The notes below the pieces were generated by a model. That model worked only from the letters and a program-made list of their open reading frames with translations, was not told the origin of the DNA and did not search any database. From Gnetum montanum (Eukaryota > Streptophyta > Gnetopsida > Gnetales > Gnetaceae), in the NCBI GenBank assembly GCA_015680685.1, contig MNCI01034964.1:156239-220238 (forward strand): a stretch of 64,000 nucleotides of DNA, in the 5' to 3' direction. Below, in pieces: positions 11,551 through 23,759 of the stretch. Position numbers and translations under genes: made by a program. Every line of letters starts with the position of its first letter. The first letter of the stretch is position 1.

Positions 11551-12300
11551 ATGGCATTTTTAATTAAAGTTGTAGGGTATTTAATAAATAGAAAGGATAG
11601 AAAAATCTATAAGAATTCATGGGAAAAGGCTATTGAAGTGTATGATGATGATTGTAAACAAGTCCTTGATAAAGAAGATGAATATTTTGTGCGTAGTCAA
11701 AATTCTTTGGAATGAGATACTTGGTATAAGATGTCAAAGGTGTTCTCCTTCAGTATTTTTTGTGAGTGTAGATGGTCTAGCCTTAATCATTTTTGCAAGA
11801 ATTCAATGAAAGTTTTGCTATTAGTCAAGGGACATAACAATGCATATAAGTTCTTCTTCAGAGATGAGTATTTCGATTCAAGAATTCTTATTGAGCTAAA
11901 TTCATTTATGCCTCATGAATTTCCAAGCCATGATAAGGCATCACAGTTAGGGATGATACCTCAGACATTTGGATCAATCACTAAGAAATGAAATAGAAAT
12001 GTGGTACATAGCAATTTAGTATCTTCCCATTAGCATAACAAAAATGATGTTCAAGAATTAGATGATAAATTTGAAGCATTTGAGGACAATGCAAATGCAA
12101 ACTAGACAAAAAAATAGCAAAATTGAAAAAGGCATTCAAAAATTTTGCAAAAAATATGCCCAATAATAGAGAAGGTATTATAGAACTTGAGAAATATGTT
12201 GAAGAGATTCAATCAAAGTTTTTGTTTTCAGTGAATGAAAATGGTTTGGCAACTAGCAAAACATTGTTGAGTTGGGATAGCCCTAAAAAATATTGACAAC
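11551..12300 (+). pseudogene. SWIM-type zinc-finger protein fragment
   Basis: From an ATG at 11551 the + frame is open except for one TGA at 11713, then open to 11991. It contains CECRWSSLNHFCKN at 11761-11802, followed by SMKVLL. That matches the SWIM pattern CxC-x(n)-CxH followed by KV, with the final His replaced by Asn. SWIM domains occur in FAR1/MULE-related proteins and in plant SWIM zinc-finger family proteins. The reading continues with stops to about 12300 (ELEKYVEEIQSKF). It lies immediately beside the broken Helitron end and on the opposite strand, consistent with a host or MULE gene piece caught by a transposon. Which family it came from cannot be settled without a search. Confidence 0.5.
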
Positions 12301-13744
12301 AAATGTTATCTACTCCAAAATGTCATAGAAAACTATTTACCTAAATATGAATATCTAATTTACTATTGTTAAGTGTAACAATGTAACAATTCTTATTTTT
12401 AATTTGTAGAATGTGATGAAGATTGTCAAGGTTACAATTGGAACTCTCCCCCTCAAATTCAAATTTACAGTAGTGAAATGCCTTAACTGCATAATGAAGA
12501 GTAGTTTATGATGTTTGTTGCCTTAAGGATTGCATAGAATGCAAATTTTTTTTCTCAAGTGCTACAAACTTTGTCCCCAATCATGTTATCTCTTATTGTA
12601 AGCATGTTGTATTCTTTGGATGTATGGACTTGAACACCTATTATAACAAATACAAAGAGTAAAAAAAGTTTTGATTTATTTTTGTCTCCAAATATACTCA
12701 TTTTGATTCTATTTAACTTTATTATGAAATGGTAATTCATGCCTTTCGGTTGATGTTCTGTCTGGGATGTTCTATAATAAGCAATTGGCCATATTCTAGA
12801 CTGTGATGTCATGCGTTTCGCATCACATTCCAACCGCAACTTGCACGCAGGTGGTAGGAGTTTGCATGCGTGATTAATGTTCTTACATGATTCTTGCAAT
12901 CAGTTTGTGCAAATGCACGTGGCAAGCATGAATTCATTATCCAAAATAGCAAACTTTTCTACATAGTATGATTCCACGCTAGTTGCAATCTATCGTCGAA
13001 CTAGGATTTGCAGTATTTCGTGCAAGACATAGTAAATCTATGCAAACTGTGAGCTGGATGCAGGGTGCATTAATTTTGACTAATATTCACAAGATGCTCA
13101 TATTCAGATACTACCCACACATGCGAGTCGCATGTAGTATTTATAAACAGAAACTAGGGACATGTTCTTCACAGTGCGAACAAGTGCAACCCGCAATGTT
13201 TCATTAAACTGCAGGCTGTAGTGTTTCTTGCAAGACACATTTGACAATTTTAAAATGCGATGTTGTTGTGACTCACACTGAGCTCGCATCACACAAAAAA
13301 TAAAAAATATAAAAATAGGGCTGTCACAACAAAATCACATTTCAACCACCGCAATTATCTGTAGAGAATGAGTGCGCACCTAGAGGAACATCACTGTAGT
13401 TGCCGCTGCTTGTTGACTGCAGAAATCCTAAGCACACACAACAATGACAAATAGGATAAGTTCATTCTAGAATTTTTTGGGTATAACCTTGGTAGTGCGA
13501 TACAATTCGTAGCGTTGGTTTAACATGTTAGTCAGCAGCTACGTCGATGATTAGTCCTTGAAGAATAATGCTGATTCAAGGGTTTTTAGTCTCCCTCATA
13601 TCCAATGGAATTTTTAGACTACAAATCCTCAAATCTAAAATAAAAACCTTAAACAAATTTTCAATGATGCATTTAACTATCTAAAGATAAATAAAATTGC
13701 ATTCAATAAGGACGCACAAATACGTAAAAATGAGATATGATAAT
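12301..13744. other. Non-coding region rich in TGCGA/TCGCA words
   Basis: No convincing coding signal. Between 12780 and 13520 the words TGCGA, TCGCA and GCATGC recur (for instance ATGCGAGTCGCATG near 13122-13136), an unusual CpG-rich signature in this window. Similar tracts occur at 17155-17560 and 30565-30810, on either side of the Ulp1 relic. Confidence 0.5.
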
Positions 13745-14905
13745 TTAGGTTCTTTTCACTGACTTCATCCCTCTTCTGTTTCTTGTTATTGCATCTACAC
13801 ATAGTAATCCAAGCTTAAAAAGTAGTCTCCAACTTGGCTTCAACAATTCCATCTGAGGTCTTAAAACAATTTCAGAACTTGATGTTGACCGAGAAGTATT
13901 TACCACTCTTGAATGAAAAAATAGCAAAGCAAGGCATGCGCCAATGTTCTTCTTGTTCTAGAGCTTTCAAATTAATAATCTTCAAGGCTTATATGGCTGC
14001 ATCTTGAAAGTCCAAGATGATGTGCTACTAATTAAGAAGAATTCCTATCTTCTCATCTAATTTTTTGGTATTTTGGGTCTACCATAACAAAGCTCTGTCC
14101 CTACTTTATTGTGTTCACATAATCAAAATTGTTTGGAAGGTAAAAATGTCTCTATGAAGTTTTTTTATGACATTTCAGCAACCTCTCACTATAACAGAAC
14201 TAAAGCAAATATAATCTTTTGTTTTGTACTAACATCTACCACATACAAAAATACACAGCTATCTGTATAGAACTCCACCAGTCATCGTGCAACACTAAAA
14301 TGAGCATAAACGCATAGTAACTGGGTGTTCCTCAAATGAAAAAGCCATACCACATAACATCATGCTTTAAAAAAAATCAAAGCACAATCAAGTACAATAA
14401 ATTCATACTTTGCTTGTCAAATTTAGCTCCACCAAATAAAAATTAAAGTTTCATACTATGAATAATTTGTGTGCACCATGTATTACACTACAAGTTTGAC
14501 CATGAATTAGACTACTAGTTTTACCATTTGAAAGACTAGTGAGAAACAAGTAAAACATATGTTCAATACATTAGCTTTACATGGTTTTGTACAAGTATGA
14601 TATGGCATAAAACACTAGCATGTAAATCAAATGAAAATGTTTAGATAGCTTAGTAGGCAACACCATAGCATCCACACATCCTTTGCCTAGCCATTCCATA
14701 GGTAGAAGGAATATCAGCTATAGCTGGACAATCTCTTTCCCATTAACCGAGTTAACCACACTTGTAGTAAGATGTAGAACTACCATTGGTCCATGAATTG
14801 TTAAAGCCTACCCTTACTCCACTATTGCCATATCCAATTGTAGTATTTTGGCAATCCCTTGTAAAATGACCAGGCTTATTAGATCAGTAGCATGTGGATA
14901 GGGTG
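13745..14905 (-). pseudogene. Fragment with two decayed CCHC zinc knuckles
   Basis: At 14851-14892 the minus strand reads C-Y-stop-S-NKPGHFTRDC, a CX2CX4HX4C knuckle in which the second Cys is Ser. About 90 bp further on, 14762-14727 reads KCG-stop-LG-stop-WERDCP, a second knuckle, with a Gly/Asn/Ser-rich spacer between them. Paired knuckles with this spacer occur in plant RPA70-like and other single-strand nucleic-acid binders, and plant Helitrons can carry RPA-like genes. I could not find an OB-fold in the decayed sequence at 13745-14050, so that identity is only a suggestion. 14050-14640 is non-coding as far as I can see. Confidence 0.45.
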
Positions 14906-15289
14906 AAAGGTGAAGAGTATAAATCCAATAAGTAGGAGTATTTCAAGTTAGCAAGTGGTACCAAGTACATTGAAGAAATAGAAAAGATAAACATATATGT
15001 TTATTAGTTAGTGAATGTTAATAGGTTACTTAATTTTTTAAAAATTTATTATTAAAAAAATTGTCATGTATGATTAAGATACTCGAAAGTTAGAACATTT
15101 TTAACTAGAGTGATGGGTAGTTACTAGTTTCTCTTAGAAAGTTGAGTTTTCTTTTGTTCATTTACTATTATTTTTTTAAGCATTAAACATATGGTGGCTA
15201 GGCTCATAGCTTTGATAGGTAATGTTTTTTTACATGATTTTTAAGTTTTTTAATTCTTAATGCTTTGCATTTTGTCTTTACAAAGAGGT

Positions 15290-16712
15290 AGTACACAAGC
15301 AAACAACTAAAGAAAGCCTAGTAGACTACAAGACCAAGAGGGAAGAAGGCATACATAGGATTAGCAACAACTTGGCCTCCAAGCTATTGCAAAAGTTGTT
15401 CAAAGAGAGTAGGATGAGTATCACCAAGCTCATGAGTGGGAGGCACAAGAGGAATGTAAGCATTAGTAGGCATAATTTAGGACAACCTCAATACGAAGTC
15501 TTAGAAACGTTCCTATTTTGATGCAACTAGTATGACCAGAGATGCATGCCATGCTAATTGAGCAAGTCGTTGGCTTCATCATGAGTGGTGGACTAGAGTA
15601 TTATGAGGAGGAGGCACAACACTTCTATATGTCTCATATTTAAGGTGCGACATCATTTGTGATTGTACACATAGGTGATTCAAGATTTCCAATTATACAT
15701 AATATCATGGCTATCACAATTGACATAGTTGTTGGTTCACACATTGCAGTTTTTCACCACTGCATCTTCAAACAAAAAAACATAGTTGCTTGTCATGGTT
15801 CTTGAGGTGAAGTCTAATGAGACATTTTGAACCTATAAGAACTTCTACCCTGAATGGAGAGTTCTTGTGAGGGCCATTCACACCAATCTCCTTGCCATTA
15901 GCCATCACATGCATGTCATGTCTTTTGTGTTGATGATCCTACTTGATTTGGAAGGGGACTATTCATTGAACTACCCCCCACATTTTTCTTAGGAGGATGA
16001 GAATCCTTACCAAGGATGCATTGAAAATTCTATTTCCATTAGTTGCATCGGCTCTTTTCTTCCATTGGAAAATTCCACCTCCAAATCATGATCTAGAGGA
16101 GTTGTACGTATTCAATGAGAACTAGCTACCTCATTTGGGATTTGCATTTTATACTCAATGGGTCCCTAAAACTTGTCTTAATGATTTGGTGTGGTTCCTT
16201 GATCCTCAAGTGCCAAGGAATGGTGTCAAGGTTGAATAGAATGAGTACTATGGTAATGGTGAACAACACCATGCAATTTTTTTTCATCCATTGCAGTAGC
16301 AACATTTTGGACATGGAGCTACCATTTTTCAATACTTGAAGGCAATGGAGGCAAGAATAATGCATGCATGGATGCATTAGAATCTCAAATGCATCAACGT
16401 TCTAACCATCTAAAAAGGAGATAGACCTATCTTGTCATCAACTATGGAAAACTAGCTAAACATACATTTGAGTAGTTGAGAGTAGTGCATAGAGACATTA
16501 GATCAAGGGAGCTTTTGGATGACACTCTTGACCCTGAGTTGATGAACATGGCCACACCACAACACATAAAAGAGGCAATACCATTGGATACAACTTAGAG
16601 GATAGATAACCTTGCTCAGTAGGTTGATGACATAGTGACTGAACAAGATTTCCTAAACATTGGTGCTACAGAAGCTATGGAGGAGGATACATACCCCAAT
16701 GACACTGAATAG
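15290..16712 (+). pseudogene. Unrecognised decayed + strand coding relic
   Basis: Several frames of the + strand read as protein between stops: LIEQVVGFIMSGGLEYYEEE near 15550-15610, AFYTQWVPKTCLNDLVWFLD near 16146-16205, and an acidic tail ending MEEDTYPNDTE before a stop at 16711. Codon content and the pattern of TAG/TAA/TGA interruptions suggest a real but dead gene. I recognise no domain. It converges on the Ulp1 relic to its right, so both may belong to one old DNA transposon; that is inference. Confidence 0.4.
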
Positions 16713-17849
16713 AGTCATTGTTGACTCTCTTTTTTTCTTTTGTATTTTTGAAAACCATGTACATTGTTATGGTTTTTTATGTAATCAATCAACTATTAAC
16801 TGAATGTCTAACATGTTTTTTTGTCATTTTTGTAAAGAACAATTTGTCACAACATATTTAATGTGAATGAGTTCATCCATTTTTACAATACAAGATATGC
16901 ATTTTATCTATTTGAAACATTCCAAATATGTCACACACAATGAACTTACTTTATCATAACCATGTAAAATGTTCTTTATTTTCATTAGTAATTAGTTTAG
17001 GAGAATAATTTTCCAACAAACCTGAAAAATGTACATAGTGTGAGCTTAGGCAATTCTCATGCACATGTAATCCAAAATATTGATTGCATCACCTCACATT
17101 GGTAAAAACTAGTTTCTATTATGCATAGAGGACATATGAAATCCGTAGCTATCTTAGGTCATGCGGGTCGCAAATGCTCATAGTAACCATTATTTGGTAA
17201 TGCGACTAACTTTGGTTCACATCCATTCACATTGGTAAATTGAGGTGAAAATAAGTTTCTATTAAGAACTATAACAAATTGCAAATTTCATTAGCTTGCA
17301 CTAGTAAACTAAGGTTTCTATTTCCCAATGTGAAAACATGTGATTTGTAGTGGCCTATTAGCCTAACATTTTGTGTGAGTTGCAAGATCACATAGTTGGA
17401 TCATTATACAGTATGTGTTCATGCAATGTATAGGTTAGTCACATTGAAGTATAGGTGAAAACCAAACAAGTTTTGAACATACTATGATAGATTGCGAGTC
17501 ACATCATCACACATTATCTTCAATACGACATTGTTGTTAAATGCATGTCATCGCACTTGATCATCCACACATTGAATTGAAGAAACATGTGGATAGGATC
17601 CAATGAAACACATATTTCTTATATATATTATAGAAAAATATTTCTTTGAAGAAAATGATTCAATAAATACATATTAAAACTTATGATATAGATTCTATTT
17701 CTAAAATTTAGGAATAATAATAATTAGAATATGGAACAAATGAACACCATATATATTTCCAATCAAATACCTTAGGATAAATACATTGTTGTCCCATGTG
17801 CAAAAAAATTTCCTTTTATTAAAGGTGGAAACCAAGAATTTACATCATT
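16713..17849. other. Non-coding stretch between converging relics
   Basis: AT-rich, no coding signal seen. 17155-17560 carries TGCGA/TCGCA words (CATGCGGGTCGCAAATG at 17161; TTGCGAGTCACATC near 17492) like those at 12780-13520 and 30565-30810. Confidence 0.45.
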
Positions 17850-19631
17850 GGTTTTTTTTTTTACATCAAAAGCTGGATAAGGACCATGCTCAATACAATC
17901 CTCACATACAAGATGCTATAAAAATATTTTTGTCCATGGTTGATCAAGAATTGAACAACTAAGAATATCCTATATCATGGTACTTTGATACATAGAAAAA
18001 AACTCTCTAATGAATTTTATTCCTTTTCCAAAAACCAAATGGTGCATGAACATTATTGTATACATGTTGTAGTCATAACCATTTTCTTACAAGGACATAC
18101 CTTGCATAGCTACTGTACTCCATTTTGAAGGTATCTTCTTTCATTTTCCCTTCACCTAGACTATGCTCTCATTCATTGAAGAATCACTTTTCAATGAAAA
18201 TTCAACAAACCTTGACAATAACTTTTGAATAGTAGCTACATGTTGGGAAGAATGTAATGAATCACACACAAACATCTTTTTCATGGATGTTTCTACAAAC
18301 ACAAGCACCCAATGCCTATGAGTATTAAATGGGTGCAAAATAATGGATGCCTCAATTCAAGAATTCATCCCAGTAAATTTTATTTTGAACCTCTTCGATG
18401 AAGTCCTTGTCTCCCATGAACACATCAACCTCTTCTTCCAAAATTGTATCACTTTCAACATTGTTGATATGTCTTTTGGTGGATTTCTTTGCTTTATGTT
18501 TCAATTAGTTATTTTCCCTTTGTGTCATCTATCTCTCAAGGAACTTTTCATAACCTTCAAAAATAGTATTACATACAAAATATTTTACTAAGGCTTGACA
18601 AGCAATAATAGATTTTTGAAGTTACTTAAGGTACATGATATACACATCAATAACGTCATCATCAAGCCATTGTTTCCACCCAAGTTGGTATATAGACTTG
18701 AAAGATGATCTTGTAGCAACAAATGGGGGAAATAGTGACATAACAAGCATCTCAGTGTCTAAATTACCTTTGATAAGCAATTGCATCACTCTATCAATTA
18801 TCACACATGATTGACAAATTAGGGTGATGAAGTCTATAGGCTTCACTATCTCAACTATACTAGAAGGTTGATCAATTGGGTTGCCAAAGTCTACATCAAC
18901 TACAAATGAACATTTATAAGATGGAAGTTAACAAACATAAGGAAGTGATCCAAATAAGTCTATATACATGTTCATTTGTTTGGATGATCTTGTTTGGATG
19001 TTTCTTTGTTGTCTCCTTCAACTTAATCAAATAATCTTCTAGTATCTTTCATTGCTAGTATATCAATCATTTTTGTTCAACACATGTATAGTAGAACAAC
19101 CATTAGATTTTTCAAAATATATGAATAATGAATTCAAACTACAAGGTTTTATGACACAACAGAAACCTCTAATAGGTTTTACTGCACTACCATTGATGTC
19201 TCTACTGTCATAAACATCCTCTATAGCTTTTTTCAAGGAGATAATTTCTTTATTTATTGTAAATATTTGCTTCACCATTTTTTCATTCTTAGAAAGTAAC
19301 TTCTAGATACAAATATTTTGTTTAGCGACATAATTCTCAACTTTGGCCTTCAATTGCATGTTTTCTTCTATTAGACATGACCTACTTGATTTTAGCTCCT
19401 CCACAACATTCCAAACTACTGAATTTCTTTGAGATTAATTATTTAATGTCTTCATCACTTGTTCCAACATATCATTGATGGATTGGTGAGAGCATTTTTC
19501 ATGTTGGCAACTATCATCAGCAACTTGGCTTTCAGGCTCTTTTAGAAAATAGAAGGTCTTACCCTTGTTGGACATTGATGTAGTCTTCACTATGCTTTTA
19601 GGATCTAGGAGGATAATTCCATTAAGTTAGG
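17850..19631 (-). pseudogene. Ulp1-like (C48) cysteine protease relic, C-terminal part
   Basis: Minus-strand order: a charged coiled-coil-like stretch (about 19560-19060); WLDDDVIDVYI at about 18660, matching the N-terminal WLxDxxI of Ulp1 catalytic domains; FLNXGIHYF near 18360; HRHWVLVFVETSMKKMFVCD at 18319-18260 with the catalytic His and the following Asp region; then YDYNMYTIMFMHHL near 18080, where the active-site Cys segment (usually DCGxF) has lost its Cys. Ulp1 proteases cleave SUMO-like modifiers, and relatives are common passengers of plant MULE and CACTA transposons. Stops and the missing Cys show it is dead. Its upstream half is displaced to 29533-30070 by the retrotransposon inserted at 19632. 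Confidence 0.75.
19627..19631. repeat. Target-site duplication TTAGG, left copy (element 1)
   Basis: TTAGG directly precedes the LTR start TGATGAG and is repeated at 29528-29532 right after the other LTR. Confidence 0.95.
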
Positions 19632-20438
19632 TGATGAGCAATGAGGTGCCCCTATGCTCAACCATACAAATATGAGCATTTCATGCACGATCCGATCAAA
19701 TTCCAAGGAATAAGTGCCTATGCGCCTTTGTGAAACAATAATGGGTTGGTAAATCATTTTCTTCCCAAACTTACTTGTATGTCATGATTGTATGGTTAAG
19801 TAAGCTTGAGGCATATGATTTTTATAGCTTTTATGTGTTTTATATCCTGTGCGAGTAAGGAGAGGGAGAGAGATAATTAAGTAACTAATCTAATTTAACT
19901 ACTCATTAACTAAGTTCTAATTACCCCTAACATCAGTATCCATTCCCACTTGTTGTACACATCCTGAACTAGTGCAACGCTACTAGGCTTACCAAATGCT
20001 AATCGTTACTAGGTTACCAAGCGCTACACGCATGCTCGAAGTAGTTATACTGAGTGTATTTAACTAAGAGAGTTGTAGGGTGAGAGAAATCATTAATCAA
20101 ATAGGAAAGTAGTAAATAATAATTAACACTAATTAATCTATTTTGAATGCTTCAAGGTTTATCATAAAGTTCGTCTTTATTGTCGTACACAAAGTGTGCT
20201 CAAGTACACAATGCTCAAATAAAGATCCATTCACTCTATGACTCCTATTGCAGGCATGCAGAAATAATTTTAAATCTAGAGGGGAAAATGGCAAGAATTT
20301 GGCTAAGTGACTAAATATCTAATGTGAAAACCAAGGGTGCCAGATCTTATTTATAGGTGAGGAGACAGGCCTCGATATCAGGTATCCGAAATCGCATGGT
20401 TGGATCCGATATCATGGTCCCAATATCACAATTCATCA
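19632..20438 (-). repeat. 3' LTR of element 1
   Basis: 807 bp, beginning TGATGAGCAATG and ending ATTCATCA on the + strand. It carries (read on the minus strand) GATATC-rich U3, a CCTATAAATAAGA TATA box at about 20350 and a downstream AATAAAG-type poly(A) signal region. Confidence 0.95.
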
Positions 20439-20452
20439 TACCCCCATGACTG
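20439..20452 (-). other. Polypurine-tract position of element 1
   Basis: The minus strand reads CAGTCATGGGGGTA directly against the LTR. It is a weak purine tract, as in element 2 (ATGGGAGTA at 32605-32617), and would prime plus-strand DNA synthesis. Confidence 0.6.
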
Positions 20453-22526
20453 AATGAAAACTCATCCTCAAGTTCCTTACAAAATATTGAGAAGGTATGA
20501 GATTATTGACTGAATGACCATTGACAGTGGAATGGTGTGACAGACTCAACGAGCCCAGTGAACGGATCAATAATACAATACATGACAACATTAGTGTTCA
20601 TGACCATTAAGGCGAACACTGTACATAAATGACATCTAGCCTTTATTTGGCAGCTAGAAGAGAAGGAGAGGGAAAACGAATAAGGCATGTTGCTACAGAT
20701 GCCAAGATTGCGCCTTCCATTGTTTATCCATAGCCACACCACCAATCTTGTTCCTTTTATAAATGCTCTAGTTCCAATGCATCCTGAGTGTTTCCTCCAT
20801 GCCTAGTCCATTGTTGTATGATCACCATCTGCACACACAACACAGTCACAAATGAGCGAGGGTAGATAAATCACAATGCAGTCGATACCTTTCCTCGATG
20901 TAATGTGCATTGGTTGAGTTATGGTTATGGAAAATACTAATTCTAGAGATTTAACACTAGTGACTACCTGAGGTGTAGGGGTTAGGAAAAATTGAAAAAT
21001 TTGTGCTAGGGGCCCCATGACTAAGAGTAAACCTCTCGTAGTGATAGGATGGAAAAAGATAAGAAATAAGAAAGATGGAGAAAAAGAAACAACAACAATG
21101 CCAATAAAATGGATGTCATGGATGGGAATGAAATAAAAAATTGTTGACTACAGGAAACATTTAAGGAAAAGAAGTTAACAAATGCACCAAATGCCAGTGG
21201 GTCCTCCCTAAAGCAGGTTCATGCCCTTGATGCCCTAAGAAACCCACAAACCAAAGAGTCCATAGACTCTAAGAATGTCATTTGAAAGCAAGAGTTAAAA
21301 AATTACCCACAAGAACTTACCAAGGAAAAATAATTCATCAACCAAAATATAGACTAATGATAAAACTGGCAATGAGGTGAAAAATGGAAAAGAAAGGTGG
21401 AGAGAAGAGAATGGGATGGAAACCCAAGAACAAGGTTGTGTAAAGTCCCTTGTGTGTGTTTTAGGGTTAATGTGACTGAGTAGAACTCATTCCAAATCTA
21501 GGCTCAACAAACCACACTCAGTGACCTCGCATCAACACATTTGACCAACCTATCCTCTTGAAGAAACAAGAATGCCTCTACAAAAAGCCACCACCATTTC
21601 GAGGAGAGTGAGATGGAGAATCAAGAAGTGAGAAAGGGCTTTAGTTAGAGGGAACCTTTAGACATGGGTAACATGTCTTTCTAGTGCCATAAGCAATGCA
21701 TGTAGCCCAAGTTCATTATTGTGTCTAAGGGGTGTGCTTTGAATTCTCACTCTTTCTTGTTTTTTTTTCTAATTTTTATTTTGCGTGAGAACCACATCAT
21801 GCAAAGACTTATTTTTCTGTACTCAACTTCCAGATATTTGATGAACAAAAGAATGGTAGAAAACCCAAGGAAAAAGCATCTAAGAACTCAAGAGAATAGC
21901 TAGCACAATTGCATCGAATCCCCTTGAAGTTGCACCCTTTTCATCTTGTGTGTCTTTCCTTAGTTTGAGAAATACCCAACCACTAATTCGTTAATAATTT
22001 TATTATAGAAAGGGACTGTATAGTTCCAAATCAATGGAGACCATAGGATTTTATGGATGCATGAATGACATGGACTCATTGCCTATTTAATCAAAAGAAC
22101 CATACCTTAATATCAACATCATATTTCAAAGGTAAAACCCAAACATTAGTAATCAATATGGTATTATTCATGCCACCATCATAAACACTTATTGGGTGAT
22201 GAACAAAATAAAGTAATCATACAAGGAAATGGTAAAAATATGAACGATGGTGTAAAATAAAAACAAGAAAGATTAAATAAATGTGCAAAACAAAAATGTG
22301 TAAAACAAAAATTTAGAAAGAACTAAGGGCCTTCAATGGTTAGCAGAGGTGGCCATCTCCCCGATGACTGAGTCGGAAGGAGGAGATCCAAAATAATGAG
22401 CAAGGTTGCCCACCTACAGAGGTAGCATGTGTTCTGGCTATCCTAAACTCATGGAAATGATTTGTTGTTGCATGTTGACTAACAGTATCTTATCTAGGCT
22501 CTCACGTTTATATATGGTCATGGCCC
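20453..22526 (-). other. 3' untranslated region of element 1
   Basis: About 2 kb without coding content. The same blocks occur in element 2 (32618-34486) and element 4 (about 51800-53400), such as the GGGTCCTCC...AAGCAGG block at 21200, 33370 and 52060. It is a conserved family trait, not captured gene sequence. Confidence 0.75.
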
Positions 22527-23700
22527 CTAAAAGAAAAGTTTCATAGATAATGTAAGGTCCTTCCCATAGTGTTTGAAATTTGGTACATTGTGACACATGT
22601 GTGGGTTCCAGTAGAGAACCTTATCTCCTGGCTGATACTTAACTTTCCTAATTTTTAGGTTATGACATTGTTTATTAAATGCCTTGCATAATTCATTAGA
22701 TGAAAAGGTAGCTAGTTGATTCTCATCTAGCAAGTTAAGAGTTATCAACCTTTGTTTTTGTGCTAGATCAAGGTCAAGGTTGAGGTTACATGTCATGGAT
22801 AGTGTATGGAACTTAGTTTCGATAGGGAGCGTTAAATTTTTTTAATACACTAACTCATAGGAAGAGTAGCCTATAGGGATTTTTCATGTGGAGTGGTAGG
22901 CCCAAAGAGCATCATTCAGTTTAGTGCTCTAGTTTCACCTATACTTGCTAATGGTTCTGGTCAATATCTTAGTAATCTCCCTATTGGTGACCTTGGCTTA
23001 ACTGTTCACTTGGGGGTGGTATGGTGTAGTCAATTTATGCTCAACCCCTAAGCGTTGCATTAACTATTGAAAAGTTGCACCTGTGAAGTGTGTACCATTG
23101 TCTAAAATAAGTGCATGTGGCACACCAAACCTGTTGATGACTTGTTGTTGAACAAATCATGTAGCTGTAGATGATGTGCAATCTTTAATGGCAAATGCAT
23201 CAGCCCATTTTGTTAAGTACTCTACGGAAACTATGATGTAAGCTTTTCCATTGGACATTGGTGTAGTGGGCCCTATGAATCAATTCCCCAAATGTCGAAG
23301 GTTCTAACGGTTGAATCCATTATTGCAGGCCCTTCATTCTAGCAATCATTCCCCCATCATGTTGACAATGCTTACAAAACTGGACAAATTGATGGGCGTA
23401 AGGTAGGCCAATAATACCCTGCAAGAAAGATCTTGATGGTTGTTCGTCTTCTAGCATAATGACCGCTACAAGTTCCCTCATGAGCATCTTGGAGAACCCT
23501 CAATTGATCTCTATCAAGAACACACCATCAAACCAAGCCATCGGGATGTACTTTGTAAAGTTATTCATTAATCTCCATAAAGTACTTGGGTCTATGAAGA
23601 AATTGTTGTTTCTTCTTAAGGTCTAGCTCTTGTGGTGTTTTTTGGGTAAGGAGATAGGTAAGAATGCTACTGTACTAGTTTGTCTCTGTGGGTGATTGGT
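22527..23700 (-). pseudogene. Integrase of element 1
   Basis: Minus-strand reading shows the zinc-binding N-domain (LQDAHEGTCSGHYA, about 23440-23480), the core with FDIWGIDS near 23290 (first catalytic Asp), LILDNGTHF near 23090 (second Asp) and YHPQVNSQAKVTNREIT near 23010 (third catalytic Glu region, HPQxNGQxE with E replaced by K). A C-terminal segment QPGDKVLYWNPH follows at about 22620. It would insert the cDNA with the 5-bp duplication seen. 22527-22796 is still an open 89-codon frame. TAG and TAA stops lie upstream. Confidence 0.9.
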
Positions 23701-23759
23701 TATTCACTATACTAGAAAAGAGGAATTCATTAGGGAAATGATTAGAAATTGGATACTCA

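Noticed and set aside
13745-14050. RPA70 OB-fold upstream of the zinc knuckles
   Set aside because: I tried all three minus frames and saw no convincing OB-fold motif; only the knuckles are reported.
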